Source: Moraxellaceae bacterium (GTDB taxonomy: Bacteria; Pseudomonadota; Gammaproteobacteria; Pseudomonadales; Moraxellaceae). From it: 7,059 nt of DNA. The position numbers and the translations under genes were made by a program. The stretch spans positions 1 through 7,059 of the forward strand of contig JAJNDL010000057.1 of assembly GCA_021156385.1 (NCBI GenBank), in the 5' to 3' direction. Positions within the stretch are counted from its first letter, which is position 1; every line of letters begins with the position of its first letter. Under the pieces are notes generated by a model. That model had not been told where the DNA came from and ran no database searches. It saw only the letters and a list, made by a program, of their open reading frames with translations. Shown here piece by piece: positions 1-5,859 of the stretch.

Positions 1-48
1 CACTGAATGGTGGGAAGATGATCGGCCACTGGACGGAAGCGAGCTGTG

Positions 49-348
49 ATGGAAGAAGAGATCGAAGCGCTGCGGCAGGAAATTCGCCACCTGATCGCCA
101 TGCATACCGCGTCGTACGTGGCGATCACGTCGCTGGTGGCCACGCACCCGAATCCGCAGCAGGTGCACCTGCACCTGGTGACCGCGCTGGAAGCCGTGCT
201 GGGGTCGGAGCGGCTCGCCCGGTGGACGGACGACCAGAAGGCGATCGTGCGCAAGGTGGTGGAGACTTTCCAGCACGTGCAGCCGGCGGCGCCGATCGAC
301 CCGCTGGCCAGCATGGGCGACCGCGACCCGCGCAAGGACCCCCGTTGA
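49..348 (+). CDS. Small helical protein of unknown function
   Basis: A 99-residue protein that I do not recognise. The N-terminus is strongly acidic and helical (MEEEIEALRQEIRHLIAMH). A mixed helical middle containing the motif HPNPQQVHLHLV follows, then a helix with WTDDQKAIVRKVVETF, and a proline-rich, charged tail ending DPRKDPR. There is no signal peptide or membrane segment, so it is probably a small cytoplasmic protein. The start could be the GTG at 46 or the adjacent ATG at 49; I chose ATG because GGAAG at 35-39 lies 9 bases before it. It ends 34 bases before the GAF gene on the same strand, but that gene appears to have its own promoter. The codon pattern is that of a normal GC-rich gene, and no convincing ORF opposes it. 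Function cannot be assigned from sequence; that it is a real gene is likely but not certain. Confidence 0.6.
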   Translation: MEEEIEALRQEIRHLIAMHTASYVAITSLVATHPNPQQVHLHLVTALEAVLGSERLARWTDDQKAIVRKVVETFQHVQPAAPIDPLASMGDRDPRKDPR

Positions 349-373
349 AGCCGAGCGGGCACTTGCTTATACT
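345..373 (+). promoter_or_regulatory. Putative sigma70-type promoter of the GAF gene
   Basis: A -35-like TTGAAG at 345-350 (four of six consensus bases) and a -10-like TATACT at 368-373 (five of six) are separated by exactly 17 bases. This is a rare AT-rich island in very GC-rich DNA. The -35 overlaps the stop codon of the preceding small gene (346-348). Predicted transcription would begin near 379-381, only a few bases before the ATG at 383, which implies a leaderless or nearly leaderless message. This rests on pattern match only. Confidence 0.5.
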
Positions 374-382
374 TTCGACGGC

Positions 383-934
383 ATGCCGCGCTTCACCCAA
401 CTCACTGCCCAGATGCACCAGGGTGACGGCCAGCGGCGAGAGTCGCTGGAGCGCGGACTGCGCCGCGCCTGGCAGCTGCTCGACGAAGGCCAGCCGATGA
501 GGCTGGTGCTGTCGCAGCTCACCGCGATCGCCGAGGACCTGTCCACGGACAGCGTCTGCTCCGTTCTCCTGCTCGACAGCGAAGGGCTGCTGCGCAATGG
601 CGCCTCGCCCAACCTGCCGGCCGACTACATTGACGCCATCGACCGGCTGAAGCCGCACCCCCAGGTCGGCACCTGCGCGGCCGCCGCCGCGACGGGCGAA
701 GTGGTGATCACGCCCGACTTCCGGGCGGACGCCCGCTGGGCCGAGCTGAGGCACCTGCCGCTGGCGCTGGGCTACCAGAGTGCGTGGAGCCAGCCCATCA
801 AGGACGCTGACGGCCGGGTGCTCGGCACGTTCGGGACGTACTTCCGTTCGCGGCGGGAACCCACCACGCAGGAGCGCGAGGTGGTCGCGCTGCTCGCTCG
901 CATCGCCGCCCGGGCACTCACCGCACCGGCCTGA
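383..934 (+). CDS. Stand-alone GAF-domain protein
   Basis: A 183-residue protein with a helical N-terminal stretch (about 1-38) followed by one GAF domain (about 40-178), the fold that binds small ligands such as cyclic nucleotides or tetrapyrroles or senses redox state. Typical GAF features are the strand CSVLLLDSEG at 59-68, the segment GASPNLPADYIDAID at 73-87, the VGTCAAAAATGE turn at 95-106, ITPDF at 109-113, the WSQPI strand at 135-139, and GRVLGTFGTYF at 144-154. No kinase, cyclase, EAL/GGDEF or DNA-binding domain is attached, so it is either a sensor acting through a partner or a small GAF enzyme. Cys59 and Cys98 are present, but the spacing does not clearly match the methionine-sulfoxide reductase (fRMsr) type. 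The start at 383 has no Shine-Dalgarno sequence; the next ATG at 413 also lacks one. The last 17 bases overlap the convergent PAP2 gene. The domain call is firm; the role is unknown. Confidence 0.88.
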   Translation: MPRFTQLTAQMHQGDGQRRESLERGLRRAWQLLDEGQPMRLVLSQLTAIAEDLSTDSVCSVLLLDSEGLLRNGASPNLPADYIDAIDRLKPHPQVGTCAAAAATGEVVITPDFRADARWAELRHLPLALGYQSAWSQPIKDADGRVLGTFGTYFRSRREPTTQEREVVALLARIAARALTAPA

Positions 935-1523
935 GGAACACCGCGACGCAGGCGATTCCCACCGCCATGCCGGCGATCACGTCGCTGAGGTAGTGGGCGC
1001 CCAGGTAGACCCGGCTGAAGGCCACCAGACACACCATCGCCACGGCACCTGTTGCGGCCGCCACGCGCCAGGAGCGTGAGCGCACGCGCTGCAGCACCAG
1101 TGCGCAGAGCACGCCGTACAGCAGCGTGGACGCGACGGCATGGCCGCTGGGAAAGCTGTAGGTGGTCAGGTGCACCAGCGGCTCGGGCACCACGGGCCGG
1201 GCGCGCTGGAAGACGTGCTTCAGGCCCACGTTCAGCAACTGTCCCAAGGGCACCACCGCGAGCGACAGGACCGCCGCCCGGTCGGCCCGGTACAGGCGCC
1301 ACAAGGCCAGCAACGCGACCGCGGCAAGCACCCGGACGGTTTCGTGGCTGTCGCTGAGCAACAGCATGGCGCGGGTCAGCCAAGGCGTGCGGCGTGCCTG
1401 CAGGAATTGCGTGACCTGCAGATCGAAGGCGGCCAGCGAACTGCCGAACACCAGCGACAGGGCGAGCAGGAGCCACACGGCCACGGCCACTCCGACGACG
1501 ATCCAGCGGGTGCGCGGCGCCAC
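918..1523 (-). CDS. PAP2-family membrane phosphatase
   Basis: A 201-residue integral membrane protein of the phosphatidic acid phosphatase type 2 / haloperoxidase superfamily, which removes phosphate from lipid phosphates, isoprenyl pyrophosphates or other phosphorylated substrates. All three catalytic signatures are intact: K-x6-RP at 102-110 (KHVFQRARP), PSGH at 125-128, and SR-x5-H-x3-D at 170-181 (SRVYLGAHYLSD). Hydrophobic segments lie near 8-30, 63-75, 84-100, 130-144, 154-168 and 182-197, fitting a six-helix protein with its active site at the outer face of the membrane. The start is taken as GTG at 1523, five bases after the thiE stop; no Shine-Dalgarno sequence is visible, which suggests coupling to thiE translation. 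A longer reading frame extends upstream but would run entirely through thiE. It is the last gene of the leftward operon and overlaps the GAF gene tail to tail. Substrate unknown; undecaprenyl pyrophosphate recycling or lipid phosphate turnover are the usual family roles. Confidence 0.92.
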   Translation of the reverse strand: MAPRTRWIVVGVAVAVWLLLALSLVFGSSLAAFDLQVTQFLQARRTPWLTRAMLLLSDSHETVRVLAAVALLALWRLYRADRAAVLSLAVVPLGQLLNVGLKHVFQRARPVVPEPLVHLTTYSFPSGHAVASTLLYGVLCALVLQRVRSRSWRVAAATGAVAMVCLVAFSRVYLGAHYLSDVIAGMAVGIACVAVFLRPVR

Positions 1524-1528
1524 GACGC

Positions 1529-2566
1529 TCAGGCCGCGCCGTGCGGCAGGGACGGATGCGGCCGGCCAGGAGCGGCAGCCAGCGCGTCGGCGCGACCCGC
1601 GGCGAGCGCCGCTTCGAAGCGCGGCAGCGTGGCGCGCGGATCGTCTCCGAGCCCGCGCACGATGCACACGCCGTCGCATCCGGTGCGCGCAGCCTCCTGG
1701 ACATGCCGCGGCTCCAGGATGCCGCCGATGGCGGTGACCGGGGTGCCCGCCGAGCGTACCCACCACGCGAGATTGTCCAGCCCCTGCGGAAGCCACGGCA
1801 TGTCCTTGGTGAGCGTCGGCCAGATCGGGCCGCAGGCGATGTAGCGCGGCGACAGCGTGCGGGCCCGCGCCAGCTCCCAGAGGCTGTGCGAGCTGATGCC
1901 CAGCGCCATGCCGGTGGCCTGGAGTGCGGTCCGGCCTTCGTCGCCCAGGGCGAGCAAGTCCTCCTGGCCCAGGTGCACGCCACCGGCCCCGAGCGCGTGC
2001 GCGACCCGCCAGTGGTCGTTGACGAAGAGCTCGGCCTGCGCGGCGGCGCAGTCTTCCACGGCCTGGCGCACTTCGCGTTGCAGCATGGCATGCCAAGCCG
2101 CATCCGCGTCGTGCGGCTTCTTGATGCGCAACTGCACGGTGCGCACGCCGGCGTCCAGCACCTGGCGCAGGCGCGCCGCGCTGTCCACGATCGCGTAGAG
2201 GTCGAGCCGACGGGTCGGCGCAGCGTCCTGCGGCCGCACGGGAGGCTGCTCGCCCCAGGAGAGCAGCGGCAGCGCATGCGACTGCGGCATCTTCGCGATG
2301 ATCGCGGCGTCGGCGGGCACGAAGCCCTTGTCGAGGGCCAAATGCATGGCGGCGGCGAACGCGTCGCGCGCCTGCGCCTCACCGAGCAGCCAGCCCGCCG
2401 CGTGCGGCGTGTCGATCCAGTCCATGCCATGGTCGGCGTCGACGATGCACACCGCTTGCGCACCGCGCGCACGCAGGCCACGGGCAAGCGCGGGCGCGGC
2501 CGCGTCGCGCCCGGCTTGCTGGCGGGCCTCGTCCAGCGTGCTGATGACGATGCGGTTCGTGCTCAT
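1529..2566 (-). CDS. thiE: Thiamine-phosphate synthase with ThiD-like N-terminal remnant
   Basis: ThiE condenses hydroxymethylpyrimidine pyrophosphate with thiazole phosphate to give thiamine monophosphate in the cytoplasm. The protein has 345 residues, against about 210 for the minimal family. The catalytic TIM barrel occupies about 120-330: LYAIVD at 123-128, VQLRIKK at 144-150 (phosphate-binding Arg147 and Lys149), FVNDHW at 181-186 (Asn183, Asp184), GGVHLGQEDL at 195-204 (Asp203, metal ligand position), GISSHS at 223-228, the GPIWPTLTKDMPW loop at 246-258 (Thr251, Thr253, Lys254), and AIGGI at 279-283. The segment CDGVCIVRGL at 297-306 has Arg304 where the Bacillus enzyme has Ser, so phosphate contacts may differ slightly. 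Residues about 5-95 resemble the C-terminal half of ThiD but lack its catalytic motif. The start is the ATG at 2566, whose ATGA overlaps the SDR stop; an in-frame upstream ATG at 2623 would invade the SDR gene. It is the sixth gene of the operon. I would expect it to be active as a synthase. Confidence 0.93.
   Translation of the reverse strand: MSTNRIVISTLDEARQQAGRDAAAPALARGLRARGAQAVCIVDADHGMDWIDTPHAAGWLLGEAQARDAFAAAMHLALDKGFVPADAAIIAKMPQSHALPLLSWGEQPPVRPQDAAPTRRLDLYAIVDSAARLRQVLDAGVRTVQLRIKKPHDADAAWHAMLQREVRQAVEDCAAAQAELFVNDHWRVAHALGAGGVHLGQEDLLALGDEGRTALQATGMALGISSHSLWELARARTLSPRYIACGPIWPTLTKDMPWLPQGLDNLAWWVRSAGTPVTAIGGILEPRHVQEAARTGCDGVCIVRGLGDDPRATLPRFEAALAAGRADALAAAPGRPHPSLPHGAA
2279..2554 (-). 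other. Degenerate ThiD (HMP-P kinase) C-terminal domain fused to ThiE
   Basis: This is the part of thiE encoding residues 5-96. It reads like a ThiD fragment: RIVISTLDEARQQAG parallels the ThiD segment usually written as V-TPN-EA-LLG, LRARGAQAVCIVDADHG parallels its LGA-AVLVKGGH strand, and WIDTPHAAGWLLGEAQARDA parallels the DT-HTHGTGCTLSSA region. ThiD needs GTGC here for its anion hole and catalytic Cys; this protein has AAGWL instead. The substrate-binding N-terminal half of ThiD is absent. Kinase activity is therefore not expected. The alignment was made by eye; a structural or regulatory role is possible. Confidence 0.55.
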
Positions 2567-3330
2567 CGCATCACCAGCCCACCGTCGACGAGCAGCACCT
2601 GCCCGGTGACGAAACCGCTCCACTTCGAAGCGAGGAACAGCACCGGCCCGGCGACGTCCTCGGGGCGAGCCAGCCGCCGCAGCGGCGTGGCCGCGAGCAG
2701 CGACTCGCGGAATTGCGCACGCGTGCCCGCGCTACCGGTCGTGGGGTGGACGAGCCCGGGCGCGACGCAGTTCACCCGGATGCCGAGCGGGCCGAGCTCG
2801 CTGGCGAGGTTGCGGCTAAAGCCCACCAGCGCCGCCTTGGCGGTGGTGTAGTCATGGTAGGGAACGACGGGATGCTCCACGAGATTGCTCACGATGTTGA
2901 CGATGCTGCCTTCGGCGCGCCGCCGGAAGTGCGGCAGCACGGCGCGGCACATGTGGAAGGCGGCGCCGACGGAGCCCTCGAACTGCGCCTGGTAGTCGGC
3001 CCAGGCAAGCTCGCCGAAAACCTGGCGCTGCTCCGGGTCGAACGCATAGCCGCGGAACGCATTGTTCACGAGCGCGTCGATGCGGCCCGCCTCCTGCGCG
3101 ACCTGCTCGACCAGCTGCGCGGCCTGCGCCGCATCCGTGACGTCGGCCTGGACGGCGAACGCATCGCCGCCGGCCGCCTTGCATTGCCGCACCACCTCCT
3201 GGGCCGCATCCGCGTCGCGCAGGAAGTTGACGGCGACGGTCGCCTCCTGCTCGGCGAAGGCCCGCGCAATGGCCGCGCCGATGCCGCGGCTGGCGCCGGT
3301 GACCAGCACCACCTGGCCTGCGAAGTTCAT
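2563..3330 (-). CDS. Short-chain dehydrogenase/reductase (classical SDR, FabG-like)
   Basis: A 255-residue NAD(P)-dependent oxidoreductase with a complete Rossmann fold. The cofactor motif TGASRGIG is at 11-18, DV at 63-64, NNAF at 89-92 (the usual NNAG with Phe replacing Gly), the catalytic Ser148 in IVSN, and Tyr161 and Lys165 in YTTAK. The Ser-Tyr spacing of 13 is standard. RVNCVAPG at 185-192 and the C-terminal GFVTGQVLLVDGG are also typical, and the length matches the family. Asn35 after the second strand and Arg38 nearby make NADPH more likely than NADH, but this is weak. The start is the ATG at 3330 (GGAGA at 3337-3341), overlapping the binding-protein stop by ATGA; an upstream in-frame ATG at 3375 lies inside that gene. 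Its ATGA also overlaps thiE. It sits in an operon with a LuxC reductase and an importer, so a role in reducing an aldehyde product to an alcohol is plausible but inferred. FabG-like annotation alone does not prove a fatty-acid role. Confidence 0.92.
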   Translation of the reverse strand: MNFAGQVVLVTGASRGIGAAIARAFAEQEATVAVNFLRDADAAQEVVRQCKAAGGDAFAVQADVTDAAQAAQLVEQVAQEAGRIDALVNNAFRGYAFDPEQRQVFGELAWADYQAQFEGSVGAAFHMCRAVLPHFRRRAEGSIVNIVSNLVEHPVVPYHDYTTAKAALVGFSRNLASELGPLGIRVNCVAPGLVHPTTGSAGTRAQFRESLLAATPLRRLARPEDVAGPVLFLASKWSGFVTGQVLLVDGGLVMR

Positions 3331-4334
3331 CCCGGCTCTCCCCGGCGGCCGGGCAACAAGTCCTGGCTCACCCACTTCGACACGTCCAGCGGCTTGGTGA
3401 TGAGCCCGAGCCTGCGGTAGGTGTCGGCCGCCTGCTGCAGCGAAGCGACGTCCATGGCGCCCAGGCCGCTGCGCCGCGTGAGGTCCGACACGCTCGCCGC
3501 ATTGCGAAGGCGGATGATCTCCAGGTTCAGCGCCGGGTCGGTGCCGTCGATGGCGCGCTTGACGGCCAGCTGCGCCGCCTCTTCCGGCTTGGCCATCATC
3601 CAGGCGGCGGCATCGCCGTAGCCGCGCAGGAAGCGCCGGAGCGCCGCGCGCTTGCCGTGATACGTTTCCTCGCGCACCACGAAGAGATCGCTGGACACCG
3701 GCAGGTACTTGCCGACCTGGAGGACGTTCACCTCCGGCAGGCCGCGGCGGCGGCCGATCAGCAGGCCCGTGTCGGTGGCCGCGGTGGCGTCCACCTGGCC
3801 CTGCATCAGCGGCGCGAAATTCAGCAGGCCGGTGACGACCACCGTCACGTCGGACTCCGCCAGTCCCGCGCTGTGCAGCAGCACCTGCAGCGCCTGCCGC
3901 GTGCCGCTGGCCAGGCTGTAGACGCCGATCTTCTTCCCCTTCAGGTCCGCCGCCTTCGTGATGCCGCTGCCCTGCAGCGACACGACGTTGAACACGTTCT
4001 GCGGATAGATGTCGTAGATGGCGCGCAGCTTCTCGCCCTTGTCGAGCGCGGCGAAGAAGGTGCCGGGGTCCGTGAAAGCGACGTCGGCCTGGCCGCCGAG
4101 GATGTTGCGGATGGCGTCGGCGCTGCCCGCGCCCGGCACGTACTCCAGGGCGATGCCATGCGCGCGATAGAAGCCCTTGTCCTGCTCCACCAGCAACGGC
4201 GTCACCTCGGTGATCGGCTTGCTCCAGCCGGCCACGACGATCTTGTCCAGGCGTTGGGGCGCCTGGGTCCAGGCCGCCAGCGGCGCGGCGGCAAGGGACG
4301 CCAGCAAGGCACGGCGCGCGATCCGTTGATTCAT
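3327..4334 (-). CDS. ABC transporter periplasmic substrate-binding protein (NMT1/SsuA-TauA type)
   Basis: A 335-residue exported binding protein. The N-terminus MNQRIARRALLASLAAAPLA is a signal peptide with a twin-arginine-like basic end and a short hydrophobic core; the cleavage site is unclear. The mature part begins with a strand (KIVVAGWSKPITEVTPLLV) and follows the NMT1/THI5-like pattern: EQDKGFYRAHGIALEYV, then GSADAIRNILGGQADVAFTDPGT, and DLKGKKIGVYSLASGTRQ at the start of lobe 2. This family captures taurine, alkanesulfonates, nitrate, aromatic sulfonates or thiamine pyrimidine precursors and passes them to a paired permease. The Cys-rich motif of Thi5 synthases is absent, so it is a binder, not an enzyme. 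The start ATG at 4334 has a clear AGGAG at 4342-4346, which overlaps the permease stop. It ends in an ATGA overlap with the SDR gene. The ligand cannot be read from the sequence; neighbouring LuxC, SDR and thiE genes hint at an organic acid or thiamine-related molecule. Confidence 0.88.
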   Translation of the reverse strand: MNQRIARRALLASLAAAPLAAWTQAPQRLDKIVVAGWSKPITEVTPLLVEQDKGFYRAHGIALEYVPGAGSADAIRNILGGQADVAFTDPGTFFAALDKGEKLRAIYDIYPQNVFNVVSLQGSGITKAADLKGKKIGVYSLASGTRQALQVLLHSAGLAESDVTVVVTGLLNFAPLMQGQVDATAATDTGLLIGRRRGLPEVNVLQVGKYLPVSSDLFVVREETYHGKRAALRRFLRGYGDAAAWMMAKPEEAAQLAVKRAIDGTDPALNLEIIRLRNAASVSDLTRRSGLGAMDVASLQQAADTYRRLGLITKPLDVSKWVSQDLLPGRRGEPG

Positions 4335-4341
4335 GTTCTCG

Positions 4342-4346
4342 CTCCT
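4342..4346 (-). promoter_or_regulatory. Strong ribosome binding site of the binding-protein gene
   Basis: AGGAG on the minus strand, 7 bases before the ATG at 4334, sharing a base with the permease stop codon (TGA at 4348-4346). It is the best-placed binding site at any junction of the operon. This fits the need for more binding protein than membrane components in ABC importers. Confidence 0.7.
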
Positions 4347-5113
4347 CAGGATGTCAGGTTCATCGGCGCCAGCAGCCGGCGCTCAAGCCACAGGGTGGCC
4401 TGGTAGATGGCAAGCCCCAGCGCGGAAATCAGGACCAGCACCGCGAACATCAGCGAGGTGTCCATGGTGCCTTGCGTCGCGATGATCAGTGCGCCGAGCC
4501 CCTGGCTGGCGCCGATGAATTCGCCGACCACGGCGCCGACGAGCGCCAGCACCACGGCGACGCGCAGTCCCGCGAGGATGGCCGGCAGCCCCATCGGCAG
4601 CTTCAGCCGCCACAGCGTCTGCGCGCGGCTCGCGCCGAGCATGCGAAAGAGCTCCAGCCGCTCCGGCGGCACCCGGCCCAGCGCGGTGAGCGTGTTCTCC
4701 AGCAGCGGGAAGAAGCAGATCAACGCCGTGATGACCACCGTGGAGGTCATGCCGAATCCGAACCACAGGACAAACAGCGGCGCCAGCGCGAGCTTGGGGA
4801 TCACCTGCGTCGTCACCACGTAGGGCATCAGCAGGCGCCGGGCCCCGGCGTTCTCGGCCAGTGCGACACCTGCCGCGAAACCGATCGTGCAGCCCGCCGC
4901 CAGGCCGAGCAGGAGTTCGAGCGCGGTGGTGCGCAGGTGCGGCCAGAAGTAGCCGCTGGCCAGGCCCTTCCACAGGGATACCGTGATCGCAGAAGGGGGC
5001 GGCAGGACGAGCGCCGGCACCTTCAGCGCGCGGCAGGCGATCTCCCAGCTGGCCAGCAGCGCCGCCAGCAGGAGCAGCGGGCCGAGCCGCAAGGAAAGTG
5101 CGTGGCCCTTCAC
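4346..5113 (-). CDS. ABC transporter permease (TauC/SsuC type)
   Basis: A 255-residue inner-membrane subunit of the binding-protein-dependent permease family. Hydrophobic segments lie near 10-27, 64-86, 95-118, 124-140, 180-198 and 219-238, consistent with six helices. The cytoplasmic EAA loop that docks on the ATPase is clear at about 151-176 (ERLELFRMLGASRAQ then RLKLPMGLP, with the conserved Gly160 and Leu172-Pro173). The GEFIGASQGLGALI stretch at 197-210 is typical of the TauC/SsuC/NrtB group. The start is the GTG at 5113, whose GTGA overlaps the ATPase stop, with GAGG at 5124-5127 as a weak binding site. A much longer open frame runs upstream through the ATPase gene, but it encodes low-complexity shadow protein there. 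With the adjacent ATPase and binding protein it makes a complete importer; it probably works as a dimer. Substrate unknown. Confidence 0.94.
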   Translation of the reverse strand: MKGHALSLRLGPLLLLAALLASWEIACRALKVPALVLPPPSAITVSLWKGLASGYFWPHLRTTALELLLGLAAGCTIGFAAGVALAENAGARRLLMPYVVTTQVIPKLALAPLFVLWFGFGMTSTVVITALICFFPLLENTLTALGRVPPERLELFRMLGASRAQTLWRLKLPMGLPAILAGLRVAVVLALVGAVVGEFIGASQGLGALIIATQGTMDTSLMFAVLVLISALGLAIYQATLWLERRLLAPMNLTS

Positions 5114-5859
5114 GCGGGCACCGCCTCGAGGTGGAGCGCATCGCGCACTCGCGCGCAATGGCGGCCGAACTCCTCGCTGTAGCGAATCCCGGCGCTGCGC
5201 GAGGAAAGCGCGATGGGAATCTCCTGGGCGATCCGTCCGCTTTCGACGACGTCCACGCGATCGGCCAGGTACACCGCCTCGGCGATGTCGTGGGTCACGA
5301 ACAGCACGGTCGTGCCTGCTTCCCGCCGCATGCGCAGCAGGTCGCGCTGCAATTCCTCGCGCGTGATCGCATCCAGGGCGGCAAAGGGCTCGTCCAGCAG
5401 CAGCAGGGACGGTCGAAGGATGAGTGCGCGCGCCAGCGCGACGCGGCTTTGCTGGCCACCGGACAACTGCCCCGGATGCTTTTGCGCGTGATCGGCAAGT
5501 CCCAGCTGCGCCAGCAGCTTCGCGGCCCGTTCGTGTTCCCCGGTCGTCGGCCGCCGGTGCAGGGCGACCGGCAGCAGCACGTTGTCGACGACGGTGCGCC
5601 ACTCGAGCAGGTTGGGCGCCTGGAAGACGAAGCCGATGTCGCGCCCGGGCGCTTGCGGATGGCGCGTGCGAAAGGTGATCTCGCCGGAGTCCGGCGCGAG
5701 CAGGCCGGCCGCGAGCTTGAGCAGCGTGGTCTTGCCGCAGCCGCTGCGCCCCACCAGGCAGTGGAAGGCGCCTTCCGCGACCTCGAGGTTCGCGTCTGCA
5801 ACGGTTGGCGGCCAGCCGGGAAAGGCGAAATGCACGCCGCGCAGCGACAGGATGCTCAC
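5110..5859 (-). CDS. ABC transporter ATP-binding protein (TauB/SsuB/NrtD type)
   Basis: A 249-residue nucleotide-binding subunit that powers import by the permease encoded next. All motifs are present and in order: Walker A GRSGCGKTT at 37-45, Q-loop Gln80 in FVFQAPNLLEW, signature LSGGQQSRVALARA at 132-145, Walker B LLLLDEPFAALD at 152-163 (Asp156, Glu157), and switch His190 in VTHDIAEA. The segment PNLLEWRTVVDNV after the Q-loop is characteristic of the taurine/sulfonate/nitrate group. The length is normal for this group, with no extra regulatory domain. The start is the GTG at 5859 with AGGAG at 5868-5872, eight bases upstream; its GTGA overlaps the luxC-like stop. It likewise overlaps the permease start by GTGA, so stoichiometric production is expected. 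ATPase identity is very secure; substrate specificity cannot be told from this subunit. Confidence 0.96.
   Translation of the reverse strand: MSILSLRGVHFAFPGWPPTVADANLEVAEGAFHCLVGRSGCGKTTLLKLAAGLLAPDSGEITFRTRHPQAPGRDIGFVFQAPNLLEWRTVVDNVLLPVALHRRPTTGEHERAAKLLAQLGLADHAQKHPGQLSGGQQSRVALARALILRPSLLLLDEPFAALDAITREELQRDLLRMRREAGTTVLFVTHDIAEAVYLADRVDVVESGRIAQEIPIALSSRSAGIRYSEEFGRHCARVRDALHLEAVPA

Noticed and set aside
918..2096. A longer PAP2 protein of 392 residues starting at 2096
   Set aside because: The first 190 residues are an out-of-frame reading of thiE. The family-like part begins at the GTG at 1523, directly after the thiE stop.
772..2487. A 571-codon leftward frame opposite and across the GAF, PAP2 and thiE genes
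   Set aside because: Its translation is Arg/Ser/Ala-rich without recognisable motifs, while thiE and PAP2 in other frames carry complete catalytic signatures. Long open shadow frames are normal at this GC content.
1541..2851. A 436-codon rightward frame antisense to thiE and the SDR
   Set aside because: It shows no domain, has biased Arg/Ala/His composition, and lies wholly opposite two well-supported genes.
3331..3375. An upstream ATG start for the SDR at 3375
   Set aside because: It would add 15 residues unlike the SDR family and lie inside the binding-protein gene. The ATG at 3330 gives the normal N-terminus and a good binding site.
3657..4406. A 249-codon rightward frame antisense to the binding-protein gene
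   Set aside because: Its His/Arg/Gln-rich translation shows no domain, and it is antisense to a gene with a clear signal peptide and family motifs.
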